Source of the DNA: an uncultured Bacteroidales bacterium
GTDB lineage: Bacteria; Bacteroidota; Bacteroidia; Bacteroidales; Paludibacteraceae
Length of the DNA: 64,000 nt
NCBI GenBank assembly: GCA_946414805.1
Contig: CAMKPZ010000001.1
Span: 368,110-432,109 of the forward strand
Reading direction: 5' to 3'
Below, piece by piece: positions 1 to 9,236 of this stretch. The position numbers and the translations under genes were made by a program. Every line of letters begins with the position of its first letter. Positions within the stretch are counted from its first letter, which is position 1. Under the pieces are notes generated by a model. That model saw only the letters and a program-made list of their open reading frames with translations, did not search any database and was not told the DNA's origin.

Positions 1-979
1 GACGATACACGCCGATGACACATTGTCTCTCCTGCTTGGCATCAAAATCGCCCCGATGATAATAGTCGTAATAACCGGCTTTCGCCAGTACACGGTCCGC
101 AATAAAGTCTTTGCGTGTCCGGTTGCTTTCCACGATTGCCTCGATCAGGTTCTCCGGCACATCCTGATAGTTCGCCAAGAGCTGCTTGGTGTCTTTCGGC
201 AGGCAGTAACCGCCATAACCGAAGGAAGGATTGTTATATTGCGTGCCGATACGGGGATCCAGACACACGCCTTCGATGATATCCTGCGTGTTCAGACCCT
301 TCATCTCCGCATACGTATCCAGTTCGTTGAAATAGCTGACACGCAGCGCCAGATAGGTGTTGGCAAACAGTTTGACAGCCTCCGCTTCAGTCAACCCAAT
401 GATACGCACCTCGATGTTTTCCTTGAGTGCGCCCTCCTTGAGGAGGTTGGCAAAAGTCTTTGCTACGGAAAGCAGGCGCGGATCGCGGAGAACCGTTCCG
501 ACAATGATCCGACTCGGGTAGAGATTGTCATAGAGCGCCTTGCTCTCGCGGAGGAACTCAGGAGAGAAGAGGATGTTATCGCAGTTGTATTTCTTGCGCA
601 CCGACTGCGTGTATCCCACAGGAATGGTTGATTTGATCACCATAACGGCGTTTGGATTCACGCGGATCACGGTCTCAATGACATTCTCCACCGCCGAAGT
701 GTCAAAATAGTTGAGGCGGCTGTCATAGTTGGTCGGCGCAGCGATCACCACGAAATCAGCATCCTTGTAGGCTGCTTCGGCATCCAAAGTGGCCGTCAGA
801 TGCAGATCCTTCTCCGCCAGATATTTCTCGATATACTCATCCTGAATAGGCGATTGGCGGCGATTAAGCATCTCCACTTTTTCGGGAACGATGTCCACCG
901 CCGTTACTTCATTGTGCTTGGCGAGTAGGGTAGCTATGCTGAGTCCTACGTACCCTGTACCTGCAACTGCAATTTTCAT
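1..979 (-). CDS. ugd: UDP-glucose 6-dehydrogenase, 3' end cut by window edge
   Basis: Oxidises UDP-glucose to UDP-glucuronate with two NAD+, supplying cell-surface polysaccharide synthesis. About 326 residues are visible. The Rossmann motif GTGYVG is at residues 7-12. The catalytic motif [10 protein letters not shown] has its nucleophilic cysteine near residue 259. The central helix with the KSTIPVG and SPEFLRES motifs is present. The C-terminal UDP-binding domain runs off the left edge. The start is ATG at 979; an in-frame ATG at 985 (M-K before it) is equally possible. It lies about 155 bp downstream of a second, shorter dehydrogenase on the same strand. Family assignment is firm; substrate (UDP-glucose rather than UDP-ManNAc) is inferred. 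Confidence 0.92.
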   Translation of the reverse strand, partial: MKIAVAGTGYVGLSIATLLAKHNEVTAVDIVPEKVEMLNRRQSPIQDEYIEKYLAEKDLHLTATLDAEAAYKDADFVVIAAPTNYDSRLNYFDTSAVENVIETVIRVNPNAVMVIKSTIPVGYTQSVRKKYNCDNILFSPEFLRESKALYDNLYPSRIIVGTVLRDPRLLSVAKTFANLLKEGALKENIEVRIIGLTEAEAVKLFANTYLALRVSYFNELDTYAEMKGLNTQDIIEGVCLDPRIGTQYNNPSFGYGGYCLPKDTKQLLANYQDVPENLIEAIVESNRTRKDFIADRVLAKAGYYDYYHRGDFDAKQERQCVIGVYR

Positions 980-1035
980 TTTCATTTTCTTTTGGCATTT
1001 TTTTCGATTTCTGCAGGGTCATTATTATGGACATA

Positions 1036-1079
1036 TTCACTCGACTTGCTCTCGACTTAACCTCGACTTGCCCTCGGTA
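1036..1079. repeat. 11-bp tandem repeat, CGACTTGCCCT family
   Basis: About four degenerate units of 11 bp (CGACTTGCTCT, CGACTTAACCT, CGACTTGCCCT, CGG...) lie between the two dehydrogenase genes. The same word family recurs at 33185-33247 and 56640-56693. No gene is present in this spacer. Confidence 0.8.
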
Positions 1080-1134
1080 TGACCTGCATCCGTTTCCGTG
1101 TTTGACAGCAGAATGACGGATCAGAAATGTAGTA

Positions 1135-1890
1135 TTAAATGTGCTCCTCTACGCCGCGGAAGTGGACGTTGAGTTCGTGCAGGTGCTCCAAGAGGGTTCC
1201 GAGGGATGTACCTTTGGTCATTTCAGCAAAGGCATTGACATCTTTCGGGAAGCATTTGCCACCATAGCCGAACTTGCCATCCGGTCCGGGAACATAGGTG
1301 TGGGTGTCATTGATATAACCGGAGAGGAGGATACCGGTGTGCACCTTGCGCCAATCGGCTCCCATCTGCTCACAATATTCACGGCAGGCGTTGAAATACG
1401 TTACTTTGTATGCGCCGAAGACATTGTGCATGTATTTGGTCAATTCCGCCTCAAGCGGAGTCATGACGGTAAATTTCTTGCCGACAAAAATCTTGGTGAG
1501 CAGGTCCTGTGCGCCGGTGAAGACCATGGTCTGCTTGTTGAAGTCCTCAATGAAGGTACGCTCGGTGAGGAACTCCGGCATGTAACATACCTGATGCCCG
1601 GTCTCTTTGGAAAGGCGCTCACTGGTACCCGGCAGAATGGTTGTACGAACGAAAACAGGCACATCCGGCAGATTTTTGATCAGCTCGGTCATCAGTCTCA
1701 GATCCTGGGTTCCGTCTTCCTCTGTGGGGACATGAATCTGCAGAAAAGCGATGTCAATGTCACTCAGATCGTCATTGTAACCTTTGTAAGGATCCGAGAT
1801 AAAGAGTTTGCACTCGGGGTTGTTGTGTTCCAACCAGTTTTTGAGGGCTCCGCCAACGAAGCCGCATCCGATAATTCCAACTTTAATCAT
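1135..1890 (-). CDS. short UDP-glucose/GDP-mannose dehydrogenase-like protein
   Basis: A 251-residue protein with the N-terminal NAD-binding fold (GCGFVG, residues 8-13), the RTTILPGTS strand and the FGYGGKCFPKD motif with the catalytic cysteine at about residue 213. Family members are usually 390-440 residues; this one stops about 40 residues after the active site and lacks the C-terminal UDP-sugar-binding domain. The stop is followed by about 150 bp of repeat-containing spacer, not by a frameshifted remainder. The catalytic residues are intact, so it could be an enzyme with a different substrate or a decayed paralogue of the neighbouring ugd. Its own promoter lies at 1934-1964. Confidence 0.8.
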   Translation of the reverse strand: MIKVGIIGCGFVGGALKNWLEHNNPECKLFISDPYKGYNDDLSDIDIAFLQIHVPTEEDGTQDLRLMTELIKNLPDVPVFVRTTILPGTSERLSKETGHQVCYMPEFLTERTFIEDFNKQTMVFTGAQDLLTKIFVGKKFTVMTPLEAELTKYMHNVFGAYKVTYFNACREYCEQMGADWRKVHTGILLSGYINDTHTYVPGPDGKFGYGGKCFPKDVNAFAEMTKGTSLGTLLEHLHELNVHFRGVEEHI

Positions 1891-1933
1891 AATGTTTTAT
1901 CTATTTAAATTTATAATTTTCGCAAAAAGCGCG

Positions 1934-1964
1934 CAAAGATACAACAAATTTTTCATATACACAA
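1934..1964 (-). promoter_or_regulatory. Bacteroidota-type promoter for the short dehydrogenase
   Basis: On the minus strand: TTG at 1964-1962, a 20-bp spacer, then TATCTTTG at 1941-1934. It sits 44 bp upstream of the ATG at 1890. Confidence 0.75.
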
Positions 1965-2056
1965 GTGCGCGCGTACATTATTTGATAAAAAGTAGCATTT
2001 AAGTGAGAAAAACGAAAAAATAATTCAAAAACGATGGCGGAATGAAAAAAAAGATG

Positions 2057-2064
2057 TACCTTTG
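2057..2064 (+). promoter_or_regulatory. -7 box TACCTTTG upstream of DUF2723 gene
   Basis: TACCTTTG fits the Bacteroidota -7 consensus TAnnTTTG. No convincing -33 TTG is seen. It lies 75 bp before the chosen ATG at 2140 and argues against the longer reading frame that would begin inside the box at 2062. Confidence 0.5.
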
Positions 2065-2139
2065 TGCCGAATTTGGGGTAGAATGCGCAGAAAGGGAAGA
2101 GAACGGGCAATCCAACACAAAATAAACAAACATAAAACA

Positions 2140-5100
2140 ATGAAGAATTTCAAATTATGGAATACGGTTTTCGGTTGGGTGGCTTTTGCCATCGCTGCTG
2201 CAACGTATCTCCTGACAATGGAACCCACCGCCTCATTCTGGGACTGCGGCGAGTTCATCTCCAGCGCATGGAAGCTGGATGTGGGTCATCCGCCCGGAGC
2301 ACCGTTTTTTATGCTCATGGGGCATTTCTTTAGTCTGTTTGCGTCCGACACATCGCATGTGGCTATGTGCGTGAACGCTTTGTCGGCGTTAGCAAGCGCA
2401 TTCACGATCCTGTTCCTTTTCTGGACTATTACCGCTCTGGCAAAGAAATTGGTGGTGAGCCGTCAGCCGTCAGCCGTCAGCAATCAGATGGACATGTGGC
2501 AGGGAATAGGTATTCTCGGAGCCGGAATGGTAGGTGCATTAGCTTACACGTTCTCCGACACCTTCTGGTTCTCCGCCGTAGAAGGAGAAGTGTATGCGTC
2601 GTCGTCGCTCTTCACTGCCGCTGTGTTCTGGTTGATTCTCAAATGGGACGAGCACGCAGACGAAGAAGGCGCGGACCGCTGGTTAATCGCCATTGCATAC
2701 CTCATGGGATTGTCTATCGGCGTTCACCTGCTGAACCTGCTGACTATTCCGGCGATCGTATTGGTGTACTATTTCCGCCGTTACGAGTTCAAATGGTGGG
2801 GCGTAATCGCCGCCTTCGGCGCCGCTTGCGGAATCCTGTTGGTGATCCTGTACGGTATTATTCCGGGGTTCCCGACCGTAGCCGGTTGGTTTGAACTGCT
2901 GTTCGTAAACGGCTTCGGAATGCCGTTCAACACAGGTCTCGTGGTCTATATTATCTCGGTGATCCTTGCTTTGACATGGGCGATTGCAGAGTCGGCCTTG
3001 GACCGCAACAAACTGCGGATGGTACTGTCCTTCGTGTTAGCCGTAGCGCTCTCCGGCGCCGTGTTCCTGTTCGAGCAATGGTGGATCGGAATCCTCCTTT
3101 CCGTCGCTCTGGCAGCAACTCTGGTTCCGATGCGAAACAAGATCCCTGCCCGCTGGCTGAATACGATCTCGGTTATGATCGCTGTGATCCTGATCGGCTA
3201 CAGCTCCTATGCGGCCCTTGTGATCCGCTCCAATGCAGACACGCCGATGGATCAGAACTCGCCGGATAATGTGTTCTCGCTCAAGTATTATCTGAACCGT
3301 GAACAATACGGGGACCGTCCGCTTTTCTACGGCCAGTACTACAATGCGCCGGTAAAACTCCGCGTGGAAGGGAACATGTGTGTGCCTGTGGAGAAAGTAG
3401 GTCACGCGCAGTATGCTCCGGCTCCCAAAACAGAAGGCGAGAAAGACCATTATGTAGTGACCGGACATAAGAACAGCTATGTTTACATGAGCCAGTTCTG
3501 CACGCTTTTCCCGCGTATGTATTCCTCGCAAGGCAGCCACCAGTCGGCATACAAGGAATGGGCGGATGTGAAAGGGAAACGTGTCCGTTACGACTATTGC
3601 GGCCAGCAGAAAACAGAATATTGTCCTACTTTTGTCGAGAACCTGCGGTTCTTCTTCAGTTACCAAGTACATTTTATGTATTGGCGCTATTTCATGTGGA
3701 ATTTCGCGGGACGCCAGAACGACCTCCAGTCCTACGGCGAGTTGACCAAAGGCAACTGGATCTCCGGTATTCCGGCGCTGGATAATGCACGTCTGGGCGA
3801 CCAGGATCTGCTGCCGACGGAACTCAAAGAGAACAAGGGACATAATGTGTATTATCTCCTGCCGCTTCTGTTAGGTCTGATCGGAATCACATGGCAATGC
3901 GGCAAGCGCGACGCAGAGGGCAAAGCGGAAGGCTGGAAGAACTTCACGCTGACTTTCCTGCTGTTCTTCCTAACGGGTCTGGCAATCGTGATCTATCTGA
4001 ACCAGACACCTTACCAACCGCGTGAGCGTGACTACGCGTATGCGGGTTCGTTCTATGCCTTCTGTATCTGGATCGGTCTTGGCGCATTGGCGATCGTTGA
4101 CTGGATCAACCAGCTATCAGCCGTCAGCCGTCAGCATTCAATTGTCAAGACCTCAATCGCTGTTGCTGTGAGCCTCCTGTGTCTGGGTGTTCCGGCATTG
4201 ATGGCACAGCAGAACTGGGATGACCACGACCGTTCGAACCGCTATTCGTGCCGTGATTTCGGAGCCAATTATCTCAAGTCCTGCGAGACACAGGCCATCC
4301 TGTTCTCCAACGGCGATAATGACACCTTCCCCTTGTGGTACAACCAAGAGGTGGAAGGAGTAGGGACCGATCTGCGCGTGTGCAACCTCTCGTATCTGCA
4401 GACCGATTGGTATATATCGCAGATGAAGCGTCCGTACTATGAGTCGAAAGCATTGCCTATCTCATGGGAATACAAGGATTTCATGCCTAACAGCAATGAG
4501 ATCGCCCGTGTGGACAACCGTCTGGGACAACCGATCTCGGTTGAGAAAGCGTTCGCTTTCCTGCGTTCGGATGATCCGCGCACCAAGACCCGCGAAGGTG
4601 AAAACTATCTCCCGTCCGACAAACTCTACGTGGAGACACCTGACGGCGAACAGATCACCTTCCGCTCCAAACGGATGTACACCCGTTCGGAGATGATGAT
4701 CATGGAGATGCTCTCCACCAACAAATGGGAGCGTCCGATGTATTTCTGCGCCACGGTCGGCAATGACTACTATCTGGGACTTGAGCCGTGGATGGAACTG
4801 ACCGGTCTGACCTATCAGATCACTCCGACCCGCAGCCGCGACGGCCAACCGCGCGTCAACTCCGAGAAGATGTATGACAACATGATGCATAAATTCCAAT
4901 ACGGAAACATGAATATCCCCGGTATCTATATCGACGAGAACCTGATGCGCATGTGCCGCACCCACCGAATGATGTTCGCCCAACTGGCAGAACAACTCAT
5001 CCGTGAGAACCAACGCGACAAGGCACTCGAAGTGCTGAATTTCGCGGAGGAGCAACTGCCGGGTTACAACATTCCGTATGACTATACATCCGCCTCGATG

Positions 5101-5346
5101 GCATCCATGTATTTCATGCTCCACGAGGACGAGAAAGCACTTGCTATCATGGATTATGTAGCCAATAACAGCGTGGAAATGCTGCGTTTTGCCGCTTCTC
5201 TGAACCGTGCCCAACGCAAAGCGATGGAGCCTACCACCAACCGTGAAGGAGCGATTCTGGGCTATGTGCTCCAGACCTGCGAACGCTACAAGCAGCATGA
5301 GTTTGTGGATAAATACTACGGCGATTACGCAACGTACGTAAATTAA
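2140..5346 (+). CDS. DUF2723 family membrane protein (putative protein O-mannosyltransferase-like)
   Basis: A 1068-residue membrane protein. The N-terminus carries the family signature EPTASFWDCGEFI followed by HPPGAPFF, then about ten hydrophobic helices. A soluble C-terminal half follows (SNGDNDTFPLWY, PMYFC). DUF2723 proteins are related to eukaryotic TMEM260 and to GT-C glycosyltransferases, so an extracytoplasmic O-glycosylation role is likely but inferred. Start chosen at MKNFKLWNTVFG because the longer frame has no homologous character and overlaps the promoter box. Two stretches of 7-bp tandem repeats interrupt the protein at about residues 107-116 and 658-667 (both containing SAVS), in loops between conserved segments. 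Confidence 0.85.
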   Translation: MKNFKLWNTVFGWVAFAIAAATYLLTMEPTASFWDCGEFISSAWKLDVGHPPGAPFFMLMGHFFSLFASDTSHVAMCVNALSALASAFTILFLFWTITALAKKLVVSRQPSAVSNQMDMWQGIGILGAGMVGALAYTFSDTFWFSAVEGEVYASSSLFTAAVFWLILKWDEHADEEGADRWLIAIAYLMGLSIGVHLLNLLTIPAIVLVYYFRRYEFKWWGVIAAFGAACGILLVILYGIIPGFPTVAGWFELLFVNGFGMPFNTGLVVYIISVILALTWAIAESALDRNKLRMVLSFVLAVALSGAVFLFEQWWIGILLSVALAATLVPMRNKIPARWLNTISVMIAVILIGYSSYAALVIRSNADTPMDQNSPDNVFSLKYYLNREQYGDRPLFYGQYYNAPVKLRVEGNMCVPVEKVGHAQYAPAPKTEGEKDHYVVTGHKNSYVYMSQFCTLFPRMYSSQGSHQSAYKEWADVKGKRVRYDYCGQQKTEYCPTFVENLRFFFSYQVHFMYWRYFMWNFAGRQNDLQSYGELTKGNWISGIPALDNARLGDQDLLPTELKENKGHNVYYLLPLLLGLIGITWQCGKRDAEGKAEGWKNFTLTFLLFFLTGLAIVIYLNQTPYQPRERDYAYAGSFYAFCIWIGLGALAIVDWINQLSAVSRQHSIVKTSIAVAVSLLCLGVPALMAQQNWDDHDRSNRYSCRDFGANYLKSCETQAILFSNGDNDTFPLWYNQEVEGVGTDLRVCNLSYLQTDWYISQMKRPYYESKALPISWEYKDFMPNSNEIARVDNRLGQPISVEKAFAFLRSDDPRTKTREGENYLPSDKLYVETPDGEQITFRSKRMYTRSEMMIMEMLSTNKWERPMYFCATVGNDYYLGLEPWMELTGLTYQITPTRSRDGQPRVNSEKMYDNMMHKFQYGNMNIPGIYIDENLMRMCRTHRMMFAQLAEQLIRENQRDKALEVLNFAEEQLPGYNIPYDYTSASMASMYFMLHEDEKALAIMDYVANNSVEMLRFAASLNRAQRKAMEPTTNREGAILGYVLQTCERYKQHEFVDKYYGDYATYVN
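2458..2487. repeat. 7-bp tandem repeat inside DUF2723 gene, copy 1
   Basis: Three exact AGCCGTC units followed by AGCAATC, translated in frame as part of a hydrophilic loop before the conserved GALAYTFSDTFWFSAVEGE segment. Confidence 0.85.
4112..4139. repeat. 7-bp tandem repeat inside DUF2723 gene, copy 2
   Basis: Units AGCTATC, AGCCGTC, AGCCGTC, AGCATTC in frame, within the loop before the last membrane helix. Same word as at 2458 and, inverted, in ispE at 12662. Confidence 0.85.
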
Positions 5347-5361
5347 AAAAATCAAATTGAA

Positions 5362-6639
5362 ATGACAACAATAAATACAGTACCCGTCTTGCTGCTTACC
5401 GGATATCTCGGAAGCGGCAAGACTACACTCTTAAACCGCATTCTGACGAACAACAGAGGTATTCGTTTTGCGGTGATTGTCAATGACATAGGCGAGGTGA
5501 ATATTGACGCTTCGCTGATTCAACAGGGCGGAGTTGTGAGCCAGAAAGACGACTCGCTGGTGGCGCTTCAGAACGGATGTATCTGCTGTACGCTGCAGAC
5601 CGATCTGATCAACCAGTTGCACGAGCTCTGCGCGCAGAAGATCTATGATTATATCGTGATTGAGGCCAGCGGTATCTGCGAACCCGCGCCTATCGCACAA
5701 ACGATCTGCTCGTATCCGCAGATGGTGCCTCAGTTCGCGTTAGACGGCATGCCGGCGCTGGATTGCATCTGCTCTGTGGTAGATGCACTGCGTATCCGTG
5801 ACGAGTTCATGGATCGTCTGGGCGACGAGCATGAAGAAGGTCACGGAACAGCCATGAAAGCGAAGGAAGAAGACCTCGCAGCACTGGTTACCGAGCAGAT
5901 AGAGTTCTGTAATATCATTCTTCTGAACAAGGTTTCCGAAGTTAGCGAAGAGGAACTGGCACGTGTCAAGGCGATCATTCGCGCTATTCAACCCAAGGCG
6001 GAAATCATTGAAACCAACTTCTGTGATGTGCCGTTTGAGAAGATTCTGAACACGAAAATGTTCGACTTCGACCGCGTTGCTACTTCTGCAACATGGATCC
6101 AAGAAGTAGAGGACGCATGCCATCACGACGACCATGACGAGGACGAGGATGACGACGATGATCACGATCACGATGAGCATGAACATGAGCATGAGCACGA
6201 ACACGAGCACGAACACGAGCATCACCATCATCACCACCACGACCATGAGCATGGCGAGCATGACCACCTGGCGGAATTCGGTATTGACACCTATGTATAT
6301 TACGCGCGCAAGCCGTTTGACTTAGGGATGTTCGACGAATTCGTTGCCGCTCACTGGCCCAAGAACGTGATCCGCTGCAAAGGTATGTGCTATTTTGCAG
6401 AGGAGTATGACATGTGCTATCTCTTTGAGCAAGCCGGCAGCCAGTTCAATCTCCGCAAAGCAGGAGAGTGGTTCGCCACTATGCCCAAAGAGGAACTGAT
6501 GCAACTCATGGCCGACGATGCGCAGTTGCGTCATGACTGGGACGACCAGTACGGCGACAGAATGCAGAAACTGGTTTTCATTGGCCAGCACCTGGACAAA
6601 GAGGCACTCAAAAAGGCGCTTGACAACTGCCTGCAATAG
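5362..6639 (+). CDS. CobW/COG0523-type GTPase with His/Asp/Glu-rich metal-binding region
   Basis: A 425-residue G3E GTPase. Walker A is GYLGSGKTT (residues 14-22); the metal-site motif CICC is at 73-76. A region of about 50 residues (about 254-302) is almost entirely His, Asp and Glu and precedes the CobW C-terminal domain (TYVYYARKPFD onward). Family members are metallochaperones or metal-insertase GTPases, often for zinc; the His-rich segment supports a zinc, cobalt or nickel role, but the metal is not determined by sequence. It starts 15 bp after the DUF2723 stop and may be cotranscribed with it. A strong hairpin terminator follows. Confidence 0.88.
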   Translation: MTTINTVPVLLLTGYLGSGKTTLLNRILTNNRGIRFAVIVNDIGEVNIDASLIQQGGVVSQKDDSLVALQNGCICCTLQTDLINQLHELCAQKIYDYIVIEASGICEPAPIAQTICSYPQMVPQFALDGMPALDCICSVVDALRIRDEFMDRLGDEHEEGHGTAMKAKEEDLAALVTEQIEFCNIILLNKVSEVSEEELARVKAIIRAIQPKAEIIETNFCDVPFEKILNTKMFDFDRVATSATWIQEVEDACHHDDHDEDEDDDDDHDHDEHEHEHEHEHEHEHEHHHHHHHDHEHGEHDHLAEFGIDTYVYYARKPFDLGMFDEFVAAHWPKNVIRCKGMCYFAEEYDMCYLFEQAGSQFNLRKAGEWFATMPKEELMQLMADDAQLRHDWDDQYGDRMQKLVFIGQHLDKEALKKALDNCLQ

Positions 6640-6662
6640 TGCAAATACCGATAAAAATTGTA

Positions 6663-6698
6663 AAAAAATCGGCATACATTTGCGTATGTCGATTTTTT
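6663..6698 (+). terminator. bidirectional hairpin terminator
   Basis: A 15-bp stem (one G-T pair) around a 6-nt loop: A6-TCGGCATAC against GTATGTCGA-T6. It ends the GTPase transcript. Its right arm overlaps the promoter of the next operon. Confidence 0.85.
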
Positions 6699-6710
6699 GT
6701 TGTAACTTTG
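6680..6710 (+). promoter_or_regulatory. promoter of the methylmalonyl-CoA operon
   Basis: TTG at 6680-6682, a 20-bp spacer, TAACTTTG at 6703-6710; about 75 bp before the mce start. The promoter is embedded in the preceding terminator hairpin. Confidence 0.8.
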
Positions 6711-6784
6711 CGGCGTTTTATACGTAACGTATAATAAAGAGCGGAACTAATTAAAACCAATTTAATTTTATACATCATTTTATT

Positions 6785-7198
6785 ATGAAACCCACACACA
6801 TTGAGCATCTGGGCATTGCAGTAACTTCGTTGGAAGAAGCAATGCCTTTCTTTGAGTTTTTAACCGGCAGTAAGTGCTACAGCATTGAGGAAGTGGCTGA
6901 TCAGAAAGTAAAGACCGCTTTCTTCAAGGTAGGTGAAGTGAAGATCGAACTTCTGGAGCCGACTTGCCCGGAATCGACGATCGCCAAGTTCATTGAGAAG
7001 AACGGCGGCCGCGGCGGTGTTCACCACGTAGCATTCAACGTGGATAATGTAGCAGATTGCCTGGCAGAATGCGAGGCAGCCGGTATCCAGTTGATCGACA
7101 AAGCTCCGCGTAAAGGCGCAGAGAACCTCATGATTGCGTTCCTCCATCCGAAGAGCACCAAGGGTGTACTGACGGAGATCTGCCAGCAACCGAAGTAA
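6785..7198 (+). CDS. mce: methylmalonyl-CoA epimerase
   Basis: Interconverts (R)- and (S)-methylmalonyl-CoA. The 137-residue length is typical of this glyoxalase-fold enzyme. Visible metal-site motifs include the HIEHLGIAV start, IELLEPT and the RGGVHHVAFNV strand, ending near LTEIC. It is the first gene of a five-gene plus-strand cluster with the methylmalonyl-CoA decarboxylase subunits, the standard propionate-forming arrangement in Bacteroidales. Confidence 0.95.
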   Translation: MKPTHIEHLGIAVTSLEEAMPFFEFLTGSKCYSIEEVADQKVKTAFFKVGEVKIELLEPTCPESTIAKFIEKNGGRGGVHHVAFNVDNVADCLAECEAAGIQLIDKAPRKGAENLMIAFLHPKSTKGVLTEICQQPK

Positions 7199-7222
7199 AA
7201 TCATTTAACTATTTTGATATTT

Positions 7223-8779
7223 ATGGATCAAGCAAAATTGGATAAACTGGTTGAATCGCGCGCAAAGGCTATGGCCGGAGGAGGCGAGGCAGCCGTAGAA
7301 AAACACCATGCCAAAGGCAGTTACACCGCCCGTGAGCGTATAAACATGCTGCTGGATGAGGGTTCGTTTGAGGAAGTGAACATGTTCCTTACCCACCGCT
7401 GCCATGATTTCGGCATGGAGAAGAAAGTGTTCCTGGGCGACGGCGTAGCTGTCGGTTCCGGTACGATTGACGGTCGTCTGGTGTTTGTCTTTGCGCAAGA
7501 CGCCACCGTGATTGGCGGTTCGCTGAGCGAGACGATGGCTCTCAAGATCTGCAATGTGATGGATCAGGCTATGAAACTCGGTGCACCGATCATCGGTCTG
7601 AACGACTCGGGCGGCGCACGTATTCAGGAAGGCGCTTGTGCTCTGGCCGGCTATGCTGAGATCTTCGAGCGTAACATCCTTGCTTCGGGTGTCGTTCCGC
7701 AGATCAGCGTGATCTTCGGCCCGTGTGCAGGTGGAGCCGTTTACAGCCCGGCGCTGACCGACTTCATCATGATGACCGAGCAGAACTCGTATATGTTTAT
7801 CACCGGTCCGAAGGTTGTCAAGGCCGTTACCGGTGAGGATGTGACGGTAGAGCAACTCGGCGGTGCCAAGATCCACGCCACCCGTTCGGGTGTGACCCAT
7901 TTTGTGGCGGCAACCGAGGAAGAGGCACTGGCGGAAGTCCGTCGTCTCGTTTCTTTCATCCCGCAGAACAATATGGAGGAGGCTCCGCGTGTCGAGTGTA
8001 CGGATGATATCACCCGTGTGGATGATATCCTGAACGATATCGTTCCTGCGGATCCGAACAAGCCGTACGACATGCACGAGATCATCAACACGATCGTGGA
8101 TAACGGTGATTTCATGGAGGTGCATAAGGATTATGCCAAGAATGTCATCTGCGGATTCGCCCGTTTCAACGGACGCTCCACGGGTATCATCGCCAACCAG
8201 CCTTCGTGGTTAGCCGGTGTGCTGGATTGCGACGCCAGCCGTAAGGCCGCCCGCTTCGTACGTTTCTGCGATGCCTTCAATATCCAGATCCTGACGCTTG
8301 TAGATGTGCCGGGCTTCCTCTGCGGAACCGGACAAGAGTACGCAGGCATCATCGATCACGGAGCAAAACTGATGTTTGCTTACGGCGAAGCCACTGTGCC
8401 GAAAGTTACAATTACCGTTCGCAAGTCCTACGGCGGAAGTCATATTGTGATGAGTTGCAAGCAGTTACGCGGCGATATGTGCTACGCATGGCCGAACGCG
8501 GAGATCGCTGTGATGGGTGCCAGCGGCGCTGTAGGTGTGCTGCAAGCCAAAGCCATCAAGGCTATCGAGGATCCGGAGGAGAAGAAGAAATTCATCGCCG
8601 AGAAAGAGGCGGAATACAAGGATCTCTTCGCTTCCCCCTACCAGGCAGCCAACCGCGGATATATCGATGATGTGATTGAGCCGCGTTATACACGCAGCCG
8701 TATCATCCGTGCATTCGAGATGCTGCAGACCAAGCGTCTGACCAACCCGCTTAAGAAACACTCTAACTTACCGTTGTAA
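7223..8779 (+). CDS. mmdA: methylmalonyl-CoA decarboxylase / propionyl-CoA carboxylase carboxyltransferase subunit (alpha)
   Basis: A 518-residue biotin-dependent carboxyltransferase. The two crotonase-like halves are visible: GSLSETMALKI, NDSGGARIQEG and PCAGGAVYSPA in the first, DVPGFLCGTGQE and KSYGGSHIVM in the second. It decarboxylates methylmalonyl-CoA to propionyl-CoA, passing CO2 to the biotin carrier while the membrane beta subunit exports sodium. The ATG at 7223 (MDQAKLDKLVESR) is chosen over an upstream TTG at 7214 because family members begin here. It lies 24 bp after mce and 2 bp before the gamma subunit. Confidence 0.95.
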   Translation: MDQAKLDKLVESRAKAMAGGGEAAVEKHHAKGSYTARERINMLLDEGSFEEVNMFLTHRCHDFGMEKKVFLGDGVAVGSGTIDGRLVFVFAQDATVIGGSLSETMALKICNVMDQAMKLGAPIIGLNDSGGARIQEGACALAGYAEIFERNILASGVVPQISVIFGPCAGGAVYSPALTDFIMMTEQNSYMFITGPKVVKAVTGEDVTVEQLGGAKIHATRSGVTHFVAATEEEALAEVRRLVSFIPQNNMEEAPRVECTDDITRVDDILNDIVPADPNKPYDMHEIINTIVDNGDFMEVHKDYAKNVICGFARFNGRSTGIIANQPSWLAGVLDCDASRKAARFVRFCDAFNIQILTLVDVPGFLCGTGQEYAGIIDHGAKLMFAYGEATVPKVTITVRKSYGGSHIVMSCKQLRGDMCYAWPNAEIAVMGASGAVGVLQAKAIKAIEDPEEKKKFIAEKEAEYKDLFASPYQAANRGYIDDVIEPRYTRSRIIRAFEMLQTKRLTNPLKKHSNLPL

Positions 8780-8781
8780 TT

Positions 8782-9201
8782 ATGGTTTTTCTGGTCGTTA
8801 ATCCTGAGACTTGGACATGGTCCAACACTTGGGCTGTCACCGGCTTGGGCTTCGGAATCGTTTTAGTGCTGCTTTTTGCACTGGTATTCATTCTGATGTT
8901 TTTAGGATGGATCATGCAGAAGATTACAGCCCCCAAAGCGCCGAAAGCCCCGAAGGAGCAGAAAATAGAGAAGACCGCCGCACCTAAGGTTTCCTCATCC
9001 GAACCCACGGACGAGGGAACCAAGGCTGCGATCGCAATGGCTATCGCTCACAGCGGCGACGAAGAGATGGCTGCTGTGGCGTATGCACTGCATCTTGCGC
9101 GGAATAACAAACACGATCTGCCGACTGCCATGATCTCTATCCATCAGCATGAGACAGCGTGGAATACAAAATCTGTAGGAATGAACAATGTCGGCTTCTG
9201 A
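8782..9201 (+). CDS. OadG-type sodium pump decarboxylase gamma/delta subunit
   Basis: A 139-residue protein with one N-terminal membrane helix (about residues 18-45), a Lys/Pro/Ala-rich linker, and a C-terminal conserved segment with AAIAMAIA and ending in TKSVGMNNVGF. These small subunits anchor the carboxyltransferase to the membrane beta subunit. The position between mmdA and the biotin carrier fits. Sequence conservation in this family is low, so the name rests on both architecture and context. Confidence 0.85.
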   Translation: MVFLVVNPETWTWSNTWAVTGLGFGIVLVLLFALVFILMFLGWIMQKITAPKAPKAPKEQKIEKTAAPKVSSSEPTDEGTKAAIAMAIAHSGDEEMAAVAYALHLARNNKHDLPTAMISIHQHETAWNTKSVGMNNVGF

Positions 9202-9236
9202 TGACCGAATGCTGACAACTGAAAACTAATAAAACA
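9202..9236. repeat. degenerate 7-bp repeat spacer
   Basis: The spacer between the gamma subunit and the biotin carrier reads as successive 7-mers (CTGATGA, CCGAATG, CTGACAA, CTGAAAA, CTAATAA). It is a weak member of the heptamer repeats seen elsewhere in the window. Confidence 0.5.

Noticed and set aside
1141-1908. Long plus-strand ORF opposite the short dehydrogenase
   Set aside because: It is the antisense shadow of a gene with clear motifs; the encoded protein has no recognisable pattern. The same applies to minus-strand frames at 3037-3843, 4462-5355, 7205-8125 and 26175-27068 (plus).
2062-2139. N-terminal extension of the DUF2723 protein
   Set aside because: The upstream ATG lies inside the -7 box and the extension is basic and not membrane-like; MKNFKLW at 2140 fits the family start.
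5740-6267. Minus-strand ORF rich in Val/Met
   Set aside because: It is the complement of the His/Asp-rich codons of the GTPase gene.
6134-6325. Thr/Met/Ser-rich plus-strand ORF
   Set aside because: Alternate frame of the His/Asp repeat codons in the GTPase gene.
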